Assembly (NCBI GenBank): GCA_037501455.1
Contig: CM074862.1
Location: forward strand, 57,195,501-57,259,500
Source: Lantana camara
Lineage: Eukaryota; Streptophyta; Magnoliopsida; Lamiales; Verbenaceae
Length of the DNA stretch: 64,000 nucleotides
Reading direction: 5' to 3'
A model generated the notes under the pieces. That model had not been told where the DNA came from. It worked only from the letters and a program-made list of their open reading frames with translations, and did no database searches. Below, in pieces: positions 1 to 10,388 of this stretch. Made by a program: the position numbers and the translations under genes. The stretch's first letter is position 1. Each line of letters opens with the position of its first letter.

Positions 1-1799
1 TGATAACTCCATGTATTGAATGTACTTGAATGAATTATGTGATAAAGTGCCTTCATGACATGATTTTTACTTCATATACATTTGTAACATGTATTATCTT
101 GGGTATTATGAAATTTTATGATTTTTCATGGAATATTTTACGAGTTATGCCTCAACGTGACTTAATTGCTCCTAATATGCACATGCATGGATCTTGAATC
201 TCAATGTACACCCTAATTGCTTATGTAACTCTTAGTTTATCACTTGTATGATATGTATACATGTTATATCACGTGTTATGATTATTATTAGAATTTCTCG
301 GATTTATTGGGTATGAAATATGGAAGTTATGAACTCGAGCGGATATGAACGTCTCTTCGAATGAATGAATGACTTGTTTACATGACTTTAAGTAATGAAT
401 TGTGCATATGAATGTTTCCATGATACCATATCATCTCTTATGCATTCATATCATATTCATAACATCGTCGTGCGTCGTATTTGGTTCATTTGGAGTCTTG
501 AGTCTTACGTGTACCCTCTATTGTCCTTTGTACAGTTTTCTCCAGGGCGGAGACTTGCCGGGTTGATAGGACACTTTCAAGTCCTCTTGTTTTCTTCTTG
601 GGTTTGGTCGGTAAGTTGTAAAGGTGGGTTTCTCTTCTATTAGTTAACTGACCCTATATACTCCCAATGTGTAAAGATTTCGGCCAAAACTATTATACGT
701 ATATAGAGTCACTTTTCAAGAGCAAATATTTGCAACGTAAAGCCCTTATTTTATGAACCCTACCAAATGTTTTGGCGCGAATGAAAGAATGAATGTTATG
801 CACAGAATGGGGCCCAGGGACTTGGTGTGAGTGGTGACCCGAGGAGGCATGGGCTGACGATGAACCCTCACACTAGCCCCACCAATGAACAGCGTAACCG
901 GACCTCGTTAGGAGTTAGCGAGTAATGGACGCTGAGTGCCATCTGGGGAGTCATGTTCCCCTTTTGGTCAATGAATGGATGGTTCGGGCCGATCACCCGG
1001 CCATCACCCGGAGGAAGAAGGTGTAAATGTTCATGAATGTGCACAAAAGAATGTTATGCATGAATGAAAGAAAGAAAGAATGTTTAATAAACTACACGAG
1101 GTGTTGGTTGGAGATAATGCACGCCTACTCACTAGGCCACAAAAGACCTAAAGAATGAAAATGAACGTTATAATCCCTTTTGATGACTTCTTTATCTTAC
1201 CCACTTGGGAAAATGCTCAAAAACCTCATTTGGAATTATAACTTGCATGTGAATGTTAAATATTGTTGTATATGCTATTTATGCCTTATTTTATACCCAC
1301 CAGTCTCCTATAGACTGAACCCGGTTTGTTTTCAGTTTTCTTGCAGGTTTGGGGTGCTAGGCGGGAAGTCGAGTTTCTTAAGTCTTTCGGTCAAGTCAAA
1401 GTCTGTTCTTATGCATAGTGTATCATGAATTGTTTAAATTATAAAGAATATATGATTTGTATTGATCATTGCTACCATCATGATTTCTGAATAAGCTTAA
1501 AGGAACAGAAAGAATCCGTAATTGATGTTTTGTGATTTTATTAAATTTTGGGATTAGGTATCTATGTTAGTTGAGCCCGTTACTCTTTGCTTACTTTGCT
1601 ATTTATCAATGTACTTTGTTTCCGTACTGGTATTATTTCTTTTGTAATATTTCTTTGGTTGCGAAAGTTAGTTCCCGCCTAGCTTAGCGAGTGTGTGTGT
1701 CCTCGTTCGCCGTGATTTAGCTCGGGTATGGATTGTCCATTTCATATTCGGGTCGGGTCTCGGTGCGGGGGATGTGGTACCTTGCGTTCGGGTGCTACA
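1..1799 (+). mobile_element. LTR fragment A, right end of a plus-strand gypsy-like LTR
   Basis: The piece ends in GTGCTACA at 1799, after the terminal block GTGCGGGGGATGTGG that all related LTRs here share. It holds the LTR landmarks in the usual order: a TTTCTCCAGGGCGGAGA block near 537, a GTAAGT donor-like site near 610, the stem-loop CAGTCTcctatAGACTG at 1301-1317, and an acceptor-like TTGCAG at 1341-1346. It resembles the 5' LTR of element D in reverse. Its left end is outside the window, so solo LTR versus full element cannot be decided. It lies inside LTR B, and 1800-1804 (TTATG) would be its right target duplication. The short reading frames inside it are not convincing genes. Confidence 0.75.
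1301..1346 (+). other. LTR stem-loop plus acceptor-like TGCAG (A)
   Basis: CAGTCT and AGACTG pair around a 5-nt loop, and TTGCAG|GTTT follows 24 nt later. The same pair of signals occurs in B, C, D, E, G, H and the intact LARD. Confidence 0.5.
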
Positions 1800-2778
1800 T
1801 TATGAATTACGATAAATTGATAATTGTCATGCTTGTAAGTAATTAATTCCTAGTTGAATAATTTTATAAACACTTTAAATGAACAATTATGTTTAGCAAT
1901 CGACTAAGGGGATGTATGTGTAATAATTCTAAACTTTTATAAATAACTTAGGGGATGTAACTGTAATATTTATGAAACTATGAATGTGACTTGAGCTTGT
2001 GTACCAAACATGTTGTGAAGTTGTAAAGTATGATCTTAAGTGAATTAGATGCACTCTTTATTTGTATTAAGCATGCCATCTACGTACAACAACTTTGTAT
2101 GTTTATATGATCAAGTTGCTCTTAAATATGCACTTTATAACTCGACATGAACTTGATGCCTAATTCTAATATTATAATTGAACCCTGTGACATTGGATGA
2201 TTTAATATGCATTTTGTGAATACATTGACTTCCTAAATTGATCTTGAATCTTTGGATATGGAATTGCATGATGGTTGCTTGTAAATATAACCTTGTTGAG
2301 CATTGATATACCTTGAATGACCACGACACCTTATCCAAGCACAACATGAACACTTATACATAACCACGATCATGTTGAGCAATGTCGTGCATCTTGTTTG
2401 GTTCATATAGAGTCTAAGTATGGGCTTCTGTATGTCTTGTCACAGAGTTTGGTGGTACCGGTGGGCCCGAGGTTTACAGTGTTTGGCCCTTCACACTCTC
2501 AGACTCTACTTTCACGAGGTGAGGTTTAGGATTTTGTATAGTTTATGCGACCTATGGCCTTAATATGCTGATTTCAACCCCTGCATGCGAGTATATCTAT
2601 TATATACGTACGTGTTGGCTATGATATGTTTATGACCTTGTGAAACAACTATGTTTTGGAAAATTAGATATGAAAGCATATGTAAGCTGTTTTGAAAAGT
2701 ATGTTACGTTATGTTCTGTAGCGAGTTGGCCATGAAATATTGGCATCTGTATGTATGTATGTTTGTATGTGGATCCGA

Positions 2779-2912
2779 GGAGCTATGGGTAAGGAGCCCC
2801 CGGGACGGTTAGGGCCGTCGGGGATATACCTGTGCGTAGTTCCATGGAGCTATGGGTAAGGAGCCCCCGAGACTGTTAAGGCCATCGGGGATATACCTGT
2901 GCGTAGTTCCAT
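2779..2912 (+). repeat. 67-bp tandem duplication in LTR B
   Basis: The unit beginning GGAGCTATGGGTAAGG occurs at 2779 and again at 2846, with a few substitutions. The related LTRs H and J carry this block once (near 27310 and 33540), so the duplication happened in the B lineage. Confidence 0.8.
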
Positions 2913-3615
2913 TTGAGATATCATTGCGTGACCTTAGGGTGATGAGGGAGACGTGGTATCTTGAGCCTTCGGCTAAGGCCGGGGAGGACTCTTGTGGGTT
3001 CGCTACCCCTTGAGGGTGTGTATGTTCTAGATGGTTTGGGGACGGCACATCCCCTCCATTATTGGTGTAAAGGTTGGATTGATTTTGTATTTTATGTTCT
3101 GATATGTTCTGAGGAGTAAAGGTTGGAAGCTCGTACTCGCCGAGCATGTGATCTGTTCTGTCTGGGAATCATGAATCGAGATAGAGTTTCTAAAATGTTT
3201 TCAAAAACTTGTACTTATAACTATCTTTTGGGTACTTTTGGAAATGTCTTTGGTATTCAACACCTATCTCCGGCTCATGAGTCCACCCTTCTGATATGTG
3301 CTATGCTCTATATATATACAGTGGGTGTGTGTTAGCCCCCTCACTCAGTCAGTTGACTGACACCTCATTTTATCTTTTAGTTGTAGGTTTCTTTTGGCTT
3401 GAGCTAGGCGGATGTGAGTCTTCTGGGTCACACTTGTCAGTTTAGTTGGTGTTAAGATGTATTTGTCACATACTCTATCTATGTTACGTATTCTTATCTG
3501 CTTTTGAAGATTATATTTTTAAACCCGTGTGGGGTTAGTATGCTAGCATTTGGATGTAATTAGCTATTCTGCTGATACTTATATTGGTTTATTATGTTGC
3601 GATGATTTGAGATTT

Positions 3616-3703
3616 GGGACTACGTATCTATGCTAGTCGAACCCGTCAACTGTTATGTATGCTGATATTCGGGACTAGGTATCTATGCTAGTTGAACCCG
3701 TCA
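3616..3703 (+). repeat. 55-bp period tandem duplication near the end of LTR B
   Basis: GGGACTACGTATCTATGCTA at 3616 recurs as GGGACTAGGTATCTATGCTA at 3671, and each copy is followed by an AACCCGTCA block. LTR A has a single similar block near 1551. Confidence 0.75.
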
Positions 3704-3919
3704 CTTATTTTGTACGTTGATTTAATTGCTTCCGCTATCTGATGATAATTGTTTAAATTGCTTCCGCGCTCTGAGTCTGTCGAGTTAGATCCGCCTAGCC
3801 TAGTGTGTGAGTTGGTCTCCCGTTCGCTTCGATTCGGATTCGGGCATGGACTTTCCATTTCGTGACCGGATCTTGGTCTTAGTGCGGGGGATGTGGCATC
3901 CTCCGTTTGGGGTGTTACA

Positions 3920-6419
3920 TTTACCAAGTCAAAAATGTTCCAGCTTTTCATATCAATACATTATAATCTCCGAACATAAATAACAAGTAACTATAATAAC
4001 AGTTCTAAAGAGACAATAAACAATATGCACCGTGATTGAGTCAACTACATGGACTGGACTTGACACGACTCGACTCCCGCCTAGCGTGCACCTGCAAGAA
4101 CCTGAAAGGTGGAGGCGTCAGTCTATGGAAGACTGAGTGAGGGGCATAGATATATATAAGCTCAAATAACATGCAAGTGATAATCTCGGGTAAGGTTTTG
4201 TAACTAAAGTAATAATAACAATAATATAAGTGCAAGAATATCAAGGACTCGCCCGAGATTACAACTATCAGGTTTAACACGATAATCATGGTTATTTTAA
4301 CTATCAGTGGCCCTGGCGAGCCGCGTGTACGATCTCCAACCAACCTTGACAGTGAACAAGAATTACTCTTTCATTGAATTAGGTTATCACACAAGTCATT
4401 ATAGTGCACACGATCAATAACACGAAATTCTCTTTTCTCCAATGGTAATGGGTTTGCAAGGCCCGAACCACCCACGATATCACGTTGCATGTCGGGAACA
4501 TGACTCCCACGTACGGGACTCCTTCCTCCACCAAACGTCCTGGTGGATTCAGGGGGCATCCCCACGGTTTGAGAGAGGTGTGTGAGTTACCCGTCAGCCC
4601 TATGCATTCCCGGTTGGCTCAAACACTCACCCTCGGGCCCATAATACACGATACACGATACACGATAATTCGCCAAACACGATCACGGTAACAAGATAAC
4701 ACGATACACGGTTTGCTTGTCATGAACACGATTAGTTTCAAGACACATGATTTACTTTCAAAGAACACAACTTGTAACACGATACATGGCTTGCTTGTAA
4801 TACGATACATGACTTGCTTTTCATGAACATGACTTGAGAGTTTAAAAACACTTGTAACTATATATTTACCGTTTGGCCCAAAAGTCACATAAGGTTAGAC
4901 GGGTTCTAAGTAATTAGCAAGTAAACCTCACCTGACAGGCGACACAATGACTCATGGATACGTGGACGTGCTCTATTGATCACAATCTCCGCCTCGGGAG
5001 AGTAACTGGACAAGAAACAGGACATGGTGTACTTGTGAGACAATAACTCATCAATGTTACCAAATAGGACGCATGGCATGACTATACGACAAGATGATAT
5101 GCATTCACGAATGTAGCATGATATATTCATATTATGACATGTAAATGATCATATAATAGCATGTTGGGATCAATTAAGGCATTGGAATTAAATTCCAAAA
5201 TCACATTTTTATGCAGAAAGTTTCTGCACTTCCAGGAGCCTGGGAACGGCCGTTCCAGGTTTTAGTACAAAGTGGGAAGGGCCGTTCCCCCTCTCCCGAA
5301 ACTGCTCCCGAAGATGGGAACGGCCGTTCCAGCTTGTAAGCCAAAATGGGAACGGTCGTTCCCGACCTCTCCGCCATATATATTATTCAAACTATGGGAA
5401 CGGCCGTTCCCTATTTACAAAGGGAATGGGAAGGGTCGTTCCCGTTACGCAGGAAGAACAGAGAGCAGAGCAAAAGAACAGGGGAGGCATGAAATACATT
5501 CAAATCACTTCAAAACACTTATAATTTCCTTCCAACTGCTATAATTCATGAAAAGGAATACGTATGCACGCTTATAATACAATAAAACCAATATAATCAC
5601 TTCTATAACTCATGGATCATCAAGATTTCAAGATTAAACCTCATGAACAAATATATCATCAACTCCGTAATTCTCAAGAATTCATGCCTCAATTCAAGTT
5701 AAAACCTTAGAATCATGCTTCTAGCATCAAGTAATCAAGTTAACAAATGTAAATACTAACCCTAGTTCCATATATAAATTTCAAGAAATCATATTTATAT
5801 CCATGGCTACCTTGAAAGAGAGAGATGAGATGAGAAGAGATGATGATGATGATGAAAGAGCTTCGAAGCTTATCAATTTCTCTAGAAAACTAGCTTGAAA
5901 TGATGAAATTCCTCTCCCTTCCATGGACGTTTAGGTTCGGTGGAGCAAGGAAGCAAACATATATGTGTTTTGATGAAGAATGAAATGAATGAGACAAGGA
6001 AGCAATTATATCACGTAATTCATTTCTTGATTTTGATGAAATCCATGAAATTGCAATTAAATCCTCCAAGAGTAATGAATCATGCAATTAAGGATGAAAG
6101 GATTAAAGAATGATCAATTTAGTCCAAGGAATGTTCATGCAATTTGGTCCACACATTTAGAATAATAATCAATTAAGGACAAATAAGCCACCAAGTCATG
6201 TTTGAAAATTAATTCACATAACAATTAAATTTAGTTTATACAATAATTCTCCAATTGATACATATTTCACTTATTTCCAAGTAAACATATTGAGTGGAAT
6301 TACCACAATTTATAATAAAACGTAGGAATTTAATAAGTAAAAGAATTAAATAAATCCTAACTCTCGAAAATCTCACACGTGTCGTACATACCTGGAAAGC
6401 CGAAAATTGGGGCATTACA
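3920..6419 (-). mobile_element. LTR fragment C, minus strand
   Basis: Read on the minus strand this LTR begins TGTAATGCCCC at 6419 and runs left to 3920, where B interrupts it. About 250 bp of its 3' end must lie left of B. It carries the stem-loop at 4119-4135, an acceptor-like TTGCAG|G (complement of 4091-4096), a donor-like TCAG|GTGAGGTT near 4920, a donor-like CAAG|GTAGCC near 5810, and a six-copy palindrome array at 5241-5443. It sits in the 3' LTR of D: the sequence from 6420 onward matches the D 5' LTR from about 13139. No coding region is supported. Confidence 0.72.
5241..5443. repeat. Six-copy palindrome array, unit GGGAACGGCCGTTCCC
   Basis: Units lie at 5241-5257, 5274-5289, 5316-5330, 5348-5363, 5396-5411 and 5428-5443. 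Each is a perfect or near-perfect inverted repeat; substitutions such as AAGGG or GGTCG occur but the flanking arms stay paired. Spacers between units are unrelated and AT-rich. The array takes the place in this LTR that other palindromes take in the related families. Confidence 0.9.
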
Positions 6420-6682
6420 AAATTCGATTAAGTCCAAGGATTTCATATAATATCAAATACGCACACATTCAAAATAAAACATCCATATTACAAATAAATG
6501 TATTAAAACAAGTTTAATTAACTTAATCGCTTCAGTCTTCTAAGTCACATAATAGCAATTAGTTCACGAATTTTTAAATTAAACATTCACTTAGCAAATA
6601 AAACACATATAAGTCACATAACTCTCGGGCTAAACTAACTCGTGTCGTCATACCTGTACGGCCGAAAAGTCGGGGCGTTACA
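6420..6682 (-). repeat. D 3' LTR, terminal 263 bp
   Basis: Matches 13139-13401 almost base for base and ends at the same GGGGCGTTACA. On the minus strand this is the LTR start TGTAACGCCCC, directly downstream of the polypurine tract. Confidence 0.88.
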
Positions 6683-6715
6683 ACCTCTCCCCCTTAAGAG
6701 GACCTGGTCCCAGGT
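6683..6715 (-). other. D polypurine tract and adjoining palindrome
   Basis: The minus strand reads CTTAAGGGGGAGAGGT against the 3' LTR, the site where plus-strand DNA synthesis would be primed. The palindrome ACCTGGGACCAGGT (6702-6715) lies immediately upstream of it, as in the intact LARD and H. Confidence 0.85.
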
Positions 6716-9700
6716 CCACTGCCTGGAGTTCTGGACTCTAAGCAACCTTCTATGTGTTCATCCCACGCGGGTTAGCAACCCCCTGTCAGGAATTAGTTCA
6801 GAAAAGGACTTCAAGCAACAAGGGGTCTTCAATTATTGTAGGAGTAAACTCATCCTCGAAAGGAATCCAGTGTTAAGCAAGTAGCTCGTGTGGACTCGTG
6901 CAATAAGGGGGTCTAAAGGAGATTCAACCCTCACCGCTTGAATCCATTATGAACTTACTCTTGGAGTTCGGCTTAAAATGAGTTGGGAGTCAAAGACTTC
7001 CACTAACTCACAACCTCGAACCTAACCGGACTCTTCAATGCATCACGATCACGATTCAATGTTGGGATACTCAAACCTTCTTCAAGAAGTCAAGAGTCTT
7101 CATAGGCAGGTCATGGAGATCGTTGCTAGTCACGACCCTCGGCTTACCAAGGCCTAACCACTCAAAAATCTAAGCATGTAACAAGCAACAATGAAAGAAC
7201 CCCGTCTTTTGAGCAACAAGGAGAGAACCCCGTCTCTCACAAACAACAAGGAGAGAACCCCGTCTCTCGCAAAGAAAAAAAACCAAGGCAAGGGAGTCTC
7301 CAATACTCCCAAGAGCCACAACACAACCAAGAACAACACCCAAGTAAGAAATAGCAAAGAGTCAAGTACAAAGTTACACAAGAACCAAAAATAATATCAA
7401 TCACATCATTCATCACTCATGCAGAAGCAAATAATACAGTTAGGAATCAAAGTACATAGTAACAAAATTCATTTGAACTAAAACTGCACGTATGCATATT
7501 CCATGAATGCTTTATGTACCGTTCACCGTGGTAAGGAAACTTGAAGTTGGTAACTTTATTGCCCTGTGCATGGTTTGACTCAAAAGTTGGCTCGGTTCTT
7601 GACTTGTCTTTGATATCCTCAGTGTGCATCCGGTTGAGAAAAAGATACACCAGTTGATCCTATTCTTGATTTCATTCTGAAGCTTACCCCTTGATTACTT
7701 TCTTCAATTTGGTGAAGTCCTTGAAATACAAATAAACCATTAGAAATAATGGTCATGATCTTCTTTGATCTCTCTCCATCAACCTGTAAATTTCTCGTAG
7801 TATGACCAACTCTTTAATTGCCCGAGCTCTTAATTATTCCATATACCTTCGGAACCTTTATCCTTTAGGTAAAGTTCAAATCTTCTATCTTTGCCAATGC
7901 TTGAATCTACAATAATCAAAAGTAACCACTCTCGATAACCTTTAAGTTTCATTCCAACATTAAGATAGTCACCACCATGGTTTCCTTTTTCACTAATTCT
8001 TTCCCATTTGAGTTAAGATCATCGGTTCCCGAATTTTAAATCTATCTTTTCATGGAGCCTTTCCCTTCTTTTATTTAAATGGTTCCTTCATCATCTTCGA
8101 GGCTTTAAGTGTGCCTTCAGTTCCAACCCATTTAATTCTTTAATCGAAGACAAAACCTCGTCGATGATTCTTGAGGTTTGACCTAAGCCCTTTAACCATT
8201 ACACTTTTTCGATTCTTCTCATTTCAAAGCTCCCAAGTCATCATGGAAAAACAACTGATGACTTATTAAGGATTCTATTTTGTTGTGTCGTCTGAACCCT
8301 TCCAAGAAGTATAATTTACCTTCGCTATTTCCATCCCGTAATAAAATACTTTGATCAGGTTTTTCTTCTTCGTATCTAACTTAAAATTTCAACTGAAGCT
8401 TCTTCTTAATTCCATCATCTTCAAGTTCTGAATTTTGTTCGTATAAATGTCGATCGAACCAATCTTTCCATTGCCCCATAGCAATCTTCAACCCGAATTT
8501 AGTAGCTTAACTTCTACTTTGAGGATTTAATCAATAGGACCGTTTCATTCCTTCTTCGAGCACAACCTTGAATTTAAATTCGTTTCTCGGTTATGCTCTC
8601 CCCCTTAAAAATTTTCTCCTTCTCAAGTCGAGCTTTATCTACCATTTTCTAATCAAAATTCTTGATCTCCTAGTAATGAACAATCCTTGTTAGCGATGGT
8701 GTTAGGTGTATTACTCACATTCACTTTGAAGGGGTTGATTTGGACAGCATCCCGAATTCTTTATTCTTCAAGGTTTCTCTTTTAATCCTCTAGAAATCTG
8801 GAATCAAATTTTCTTTTCTGATCCCATCTGAACATCCCGAAATTCGCTCCAACCTTTAATTTCTGAAATCCCATTCCTATCTTTGTTTCTGTTTGAATTC
8901 TATCACCCAAAACACCCTTGTTTACCTTGATTCAGAAAAAAAAAAACTTTGTTTGAGGTAGTAGTTGAAGTGTCATACGGGGAAGCATCCTAACAATTAA
9001 ACAGTAAAACGATGCATGCTGGGTGAAGATGGAAAATGTATGGAGCGCATAGTACACATCAAAGTATGTAACACCAAATCAATAGTTTAATAATTACAAT
9101 GTTGAAGTGCATAAAATAAGAATTTAAATAATTCAGTACAATGTATGTTGCACGTGTCATGAATGCAATGAACCTGGCACCATAATAGTGATTTAGCAAG
9201 ACATCCTGTCCTTTGATATCGATGTTGTAAGCATAGATTGTGAGGTTGAACATCATTCGGTCTTTGGCGATGCTTTCCAGTCCTTGTTCGCCTTCTCGTG
9301 TCACCGTCCGAGAGAATGATGGAACTTGAATTCTTTCAACTCTCCTTCTGTATCCTTGTTCCAAATCCACTCCTTGGTTCATGATAATCGTCGTATCAAT
9401 TAAGCTTTCTTGCTTAGCCCCATTGTGAATCTGATATTATCCTTGGAACTTCCCGATTTGGCCTTCTACTTTGATCACTTACTGCAACCTTGAAAGTCTC
9501 AATGATGAACTCAGAATAATTTGATCTTGCATCAAATATCGTCATAATTCGATGACTAAGAATTCCACGCCTATCACATTGCCTCGCGTATCCTTTAGGT
9601 TAGTAGTTTGCGTCCCCACGATGTACCTATGTTGATAATCTTCAAAATTCGTAGAGAAAATGAAATTTATAAACTTCTCCATGATCAAAGCTTTCTGTCT

Positions 9701-10367
9701 CAGTGTTGAGCCATGAAATGTAATTCTATTTTGTGGGGCTATAAAGATTCAACAACCGACATATTATTATTATTTTTTTTTTGTAAATCCCGGTACTTCC
9801 ATAATCCCCATTGTCTATTATTTTCTTCAAACTTGTAGTTTGTGTTTCCACAATGTACACTCACTCATAATCGTTAAGACTTGTACAAATGATGAAGTTG
9901 GTGGAACTTCTTTATGAGCCTACCCTTCTATTACGGACCTTGAGCAAATAAAATAACCTTTTCAAGAAGAAGGCCTTGAAGATCCTAACTTCCTTTTTAA
10001 ACCTCACTGTATTCGCGAACCACCCAACAACTAAGGAAAGGACGCTTGTTCTCCAGGTTAGCCGTAGTGTCAACATCGTAGTGACAACCTAAAATCATAA
10101 TCCATCTCAAATATATATGCATGAGGGTTAGTATATGATCATGACACGTAATTAGCATAAAGATCACGTATTTAATGCAAAATGCAATACATAATAGAAA
10201 AATTTAAAGTAATACAAGTTTAACATATAATTCTTCAACATTTTGCATCAAACACCATCAAGTAAAGTCAAGAATCAATACAATGCACACGGTGACAATT
10301 GGTTCCTATGCCGTACAACCTAAACTGACTCAATTACGACACGCGAGCTCCGGTTTTGCAACCTAAA
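6716..10367 (-). other. D internal non-coding region
   Basis: I see no domain-bearing frame here. On the element's own strand the region is strongly purine-rich, like the interior of the intact LARD. It keeps blocks shared with the other LARDs: the hairpin minisatellite (7193-7268), GGTGAACGGTACA (complement of 7515-7527), and a GCATTCATG.CACGTGCA block (complement near 9145-9170). The 107-codon frame at 9059-9382 shows no recognisable motif and includes part of that non-coding block. Confidence 0.7.
7193..7268 (-). repeat. Hairpin minisatellite near the D polypurine tract
   Basis: Three units at 7193-7210, 7221-7238 and 7251-7268. Each is GAGAGAACCCCGTCTCTC or a close variant, with GAGAG pairing CTCTC, at a 28-30 bp period. 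The same array occurs in F, the intact LARD and K. Confidence 0.85.
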
Positions 10368-10380
10368 GGCTCTGATACCA
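10368..10380 (-). other. D primer-binding site (initiator Met tRNA)
   Basis: The minus strand reads TGGTATCAGAGCC, complementary to the 3' end of plant initiator methionine tRNA, 8 nt inside the 5' LTR boundary. Confidence 0.9.
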
Positions 10381-10388
10381 CTTAAGGA

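Larger units (their letters stand above)
1800..3919 (+). mobile_element. LTR fragment B, right part of a plus-strand LTR
   Basis: A second plus-strand LTR continues directly after the end of A and closes with GGTGTTACA at 3919. It shows CGAG|GTGAGG near 2516, the stem-loop CAGTCagttGACTG at 3346-3359, an acceptor-like TTGTAG at 3381-3386, CCGCCTAGC near 3791, and the terminal GTGCGGGGGATGTGG block. Two internal tandem duplications (2779-2912, 3616-3703) distinguish it from its relatives. It interrupts LTR C, and 3920-3924 (TTTAC) is the likely right target duplication. Its left part lies beyond A, off the window. No gene is seen in it. Confidence 0.72.

Noticed and set aside
5241..5443. Possible CRISPR-like array of repeats and spacers
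   Set aside because: Units are palindromes of 15-17 bp with short irregular spacers inside a plant LTR; no cas genes or bacterial context.
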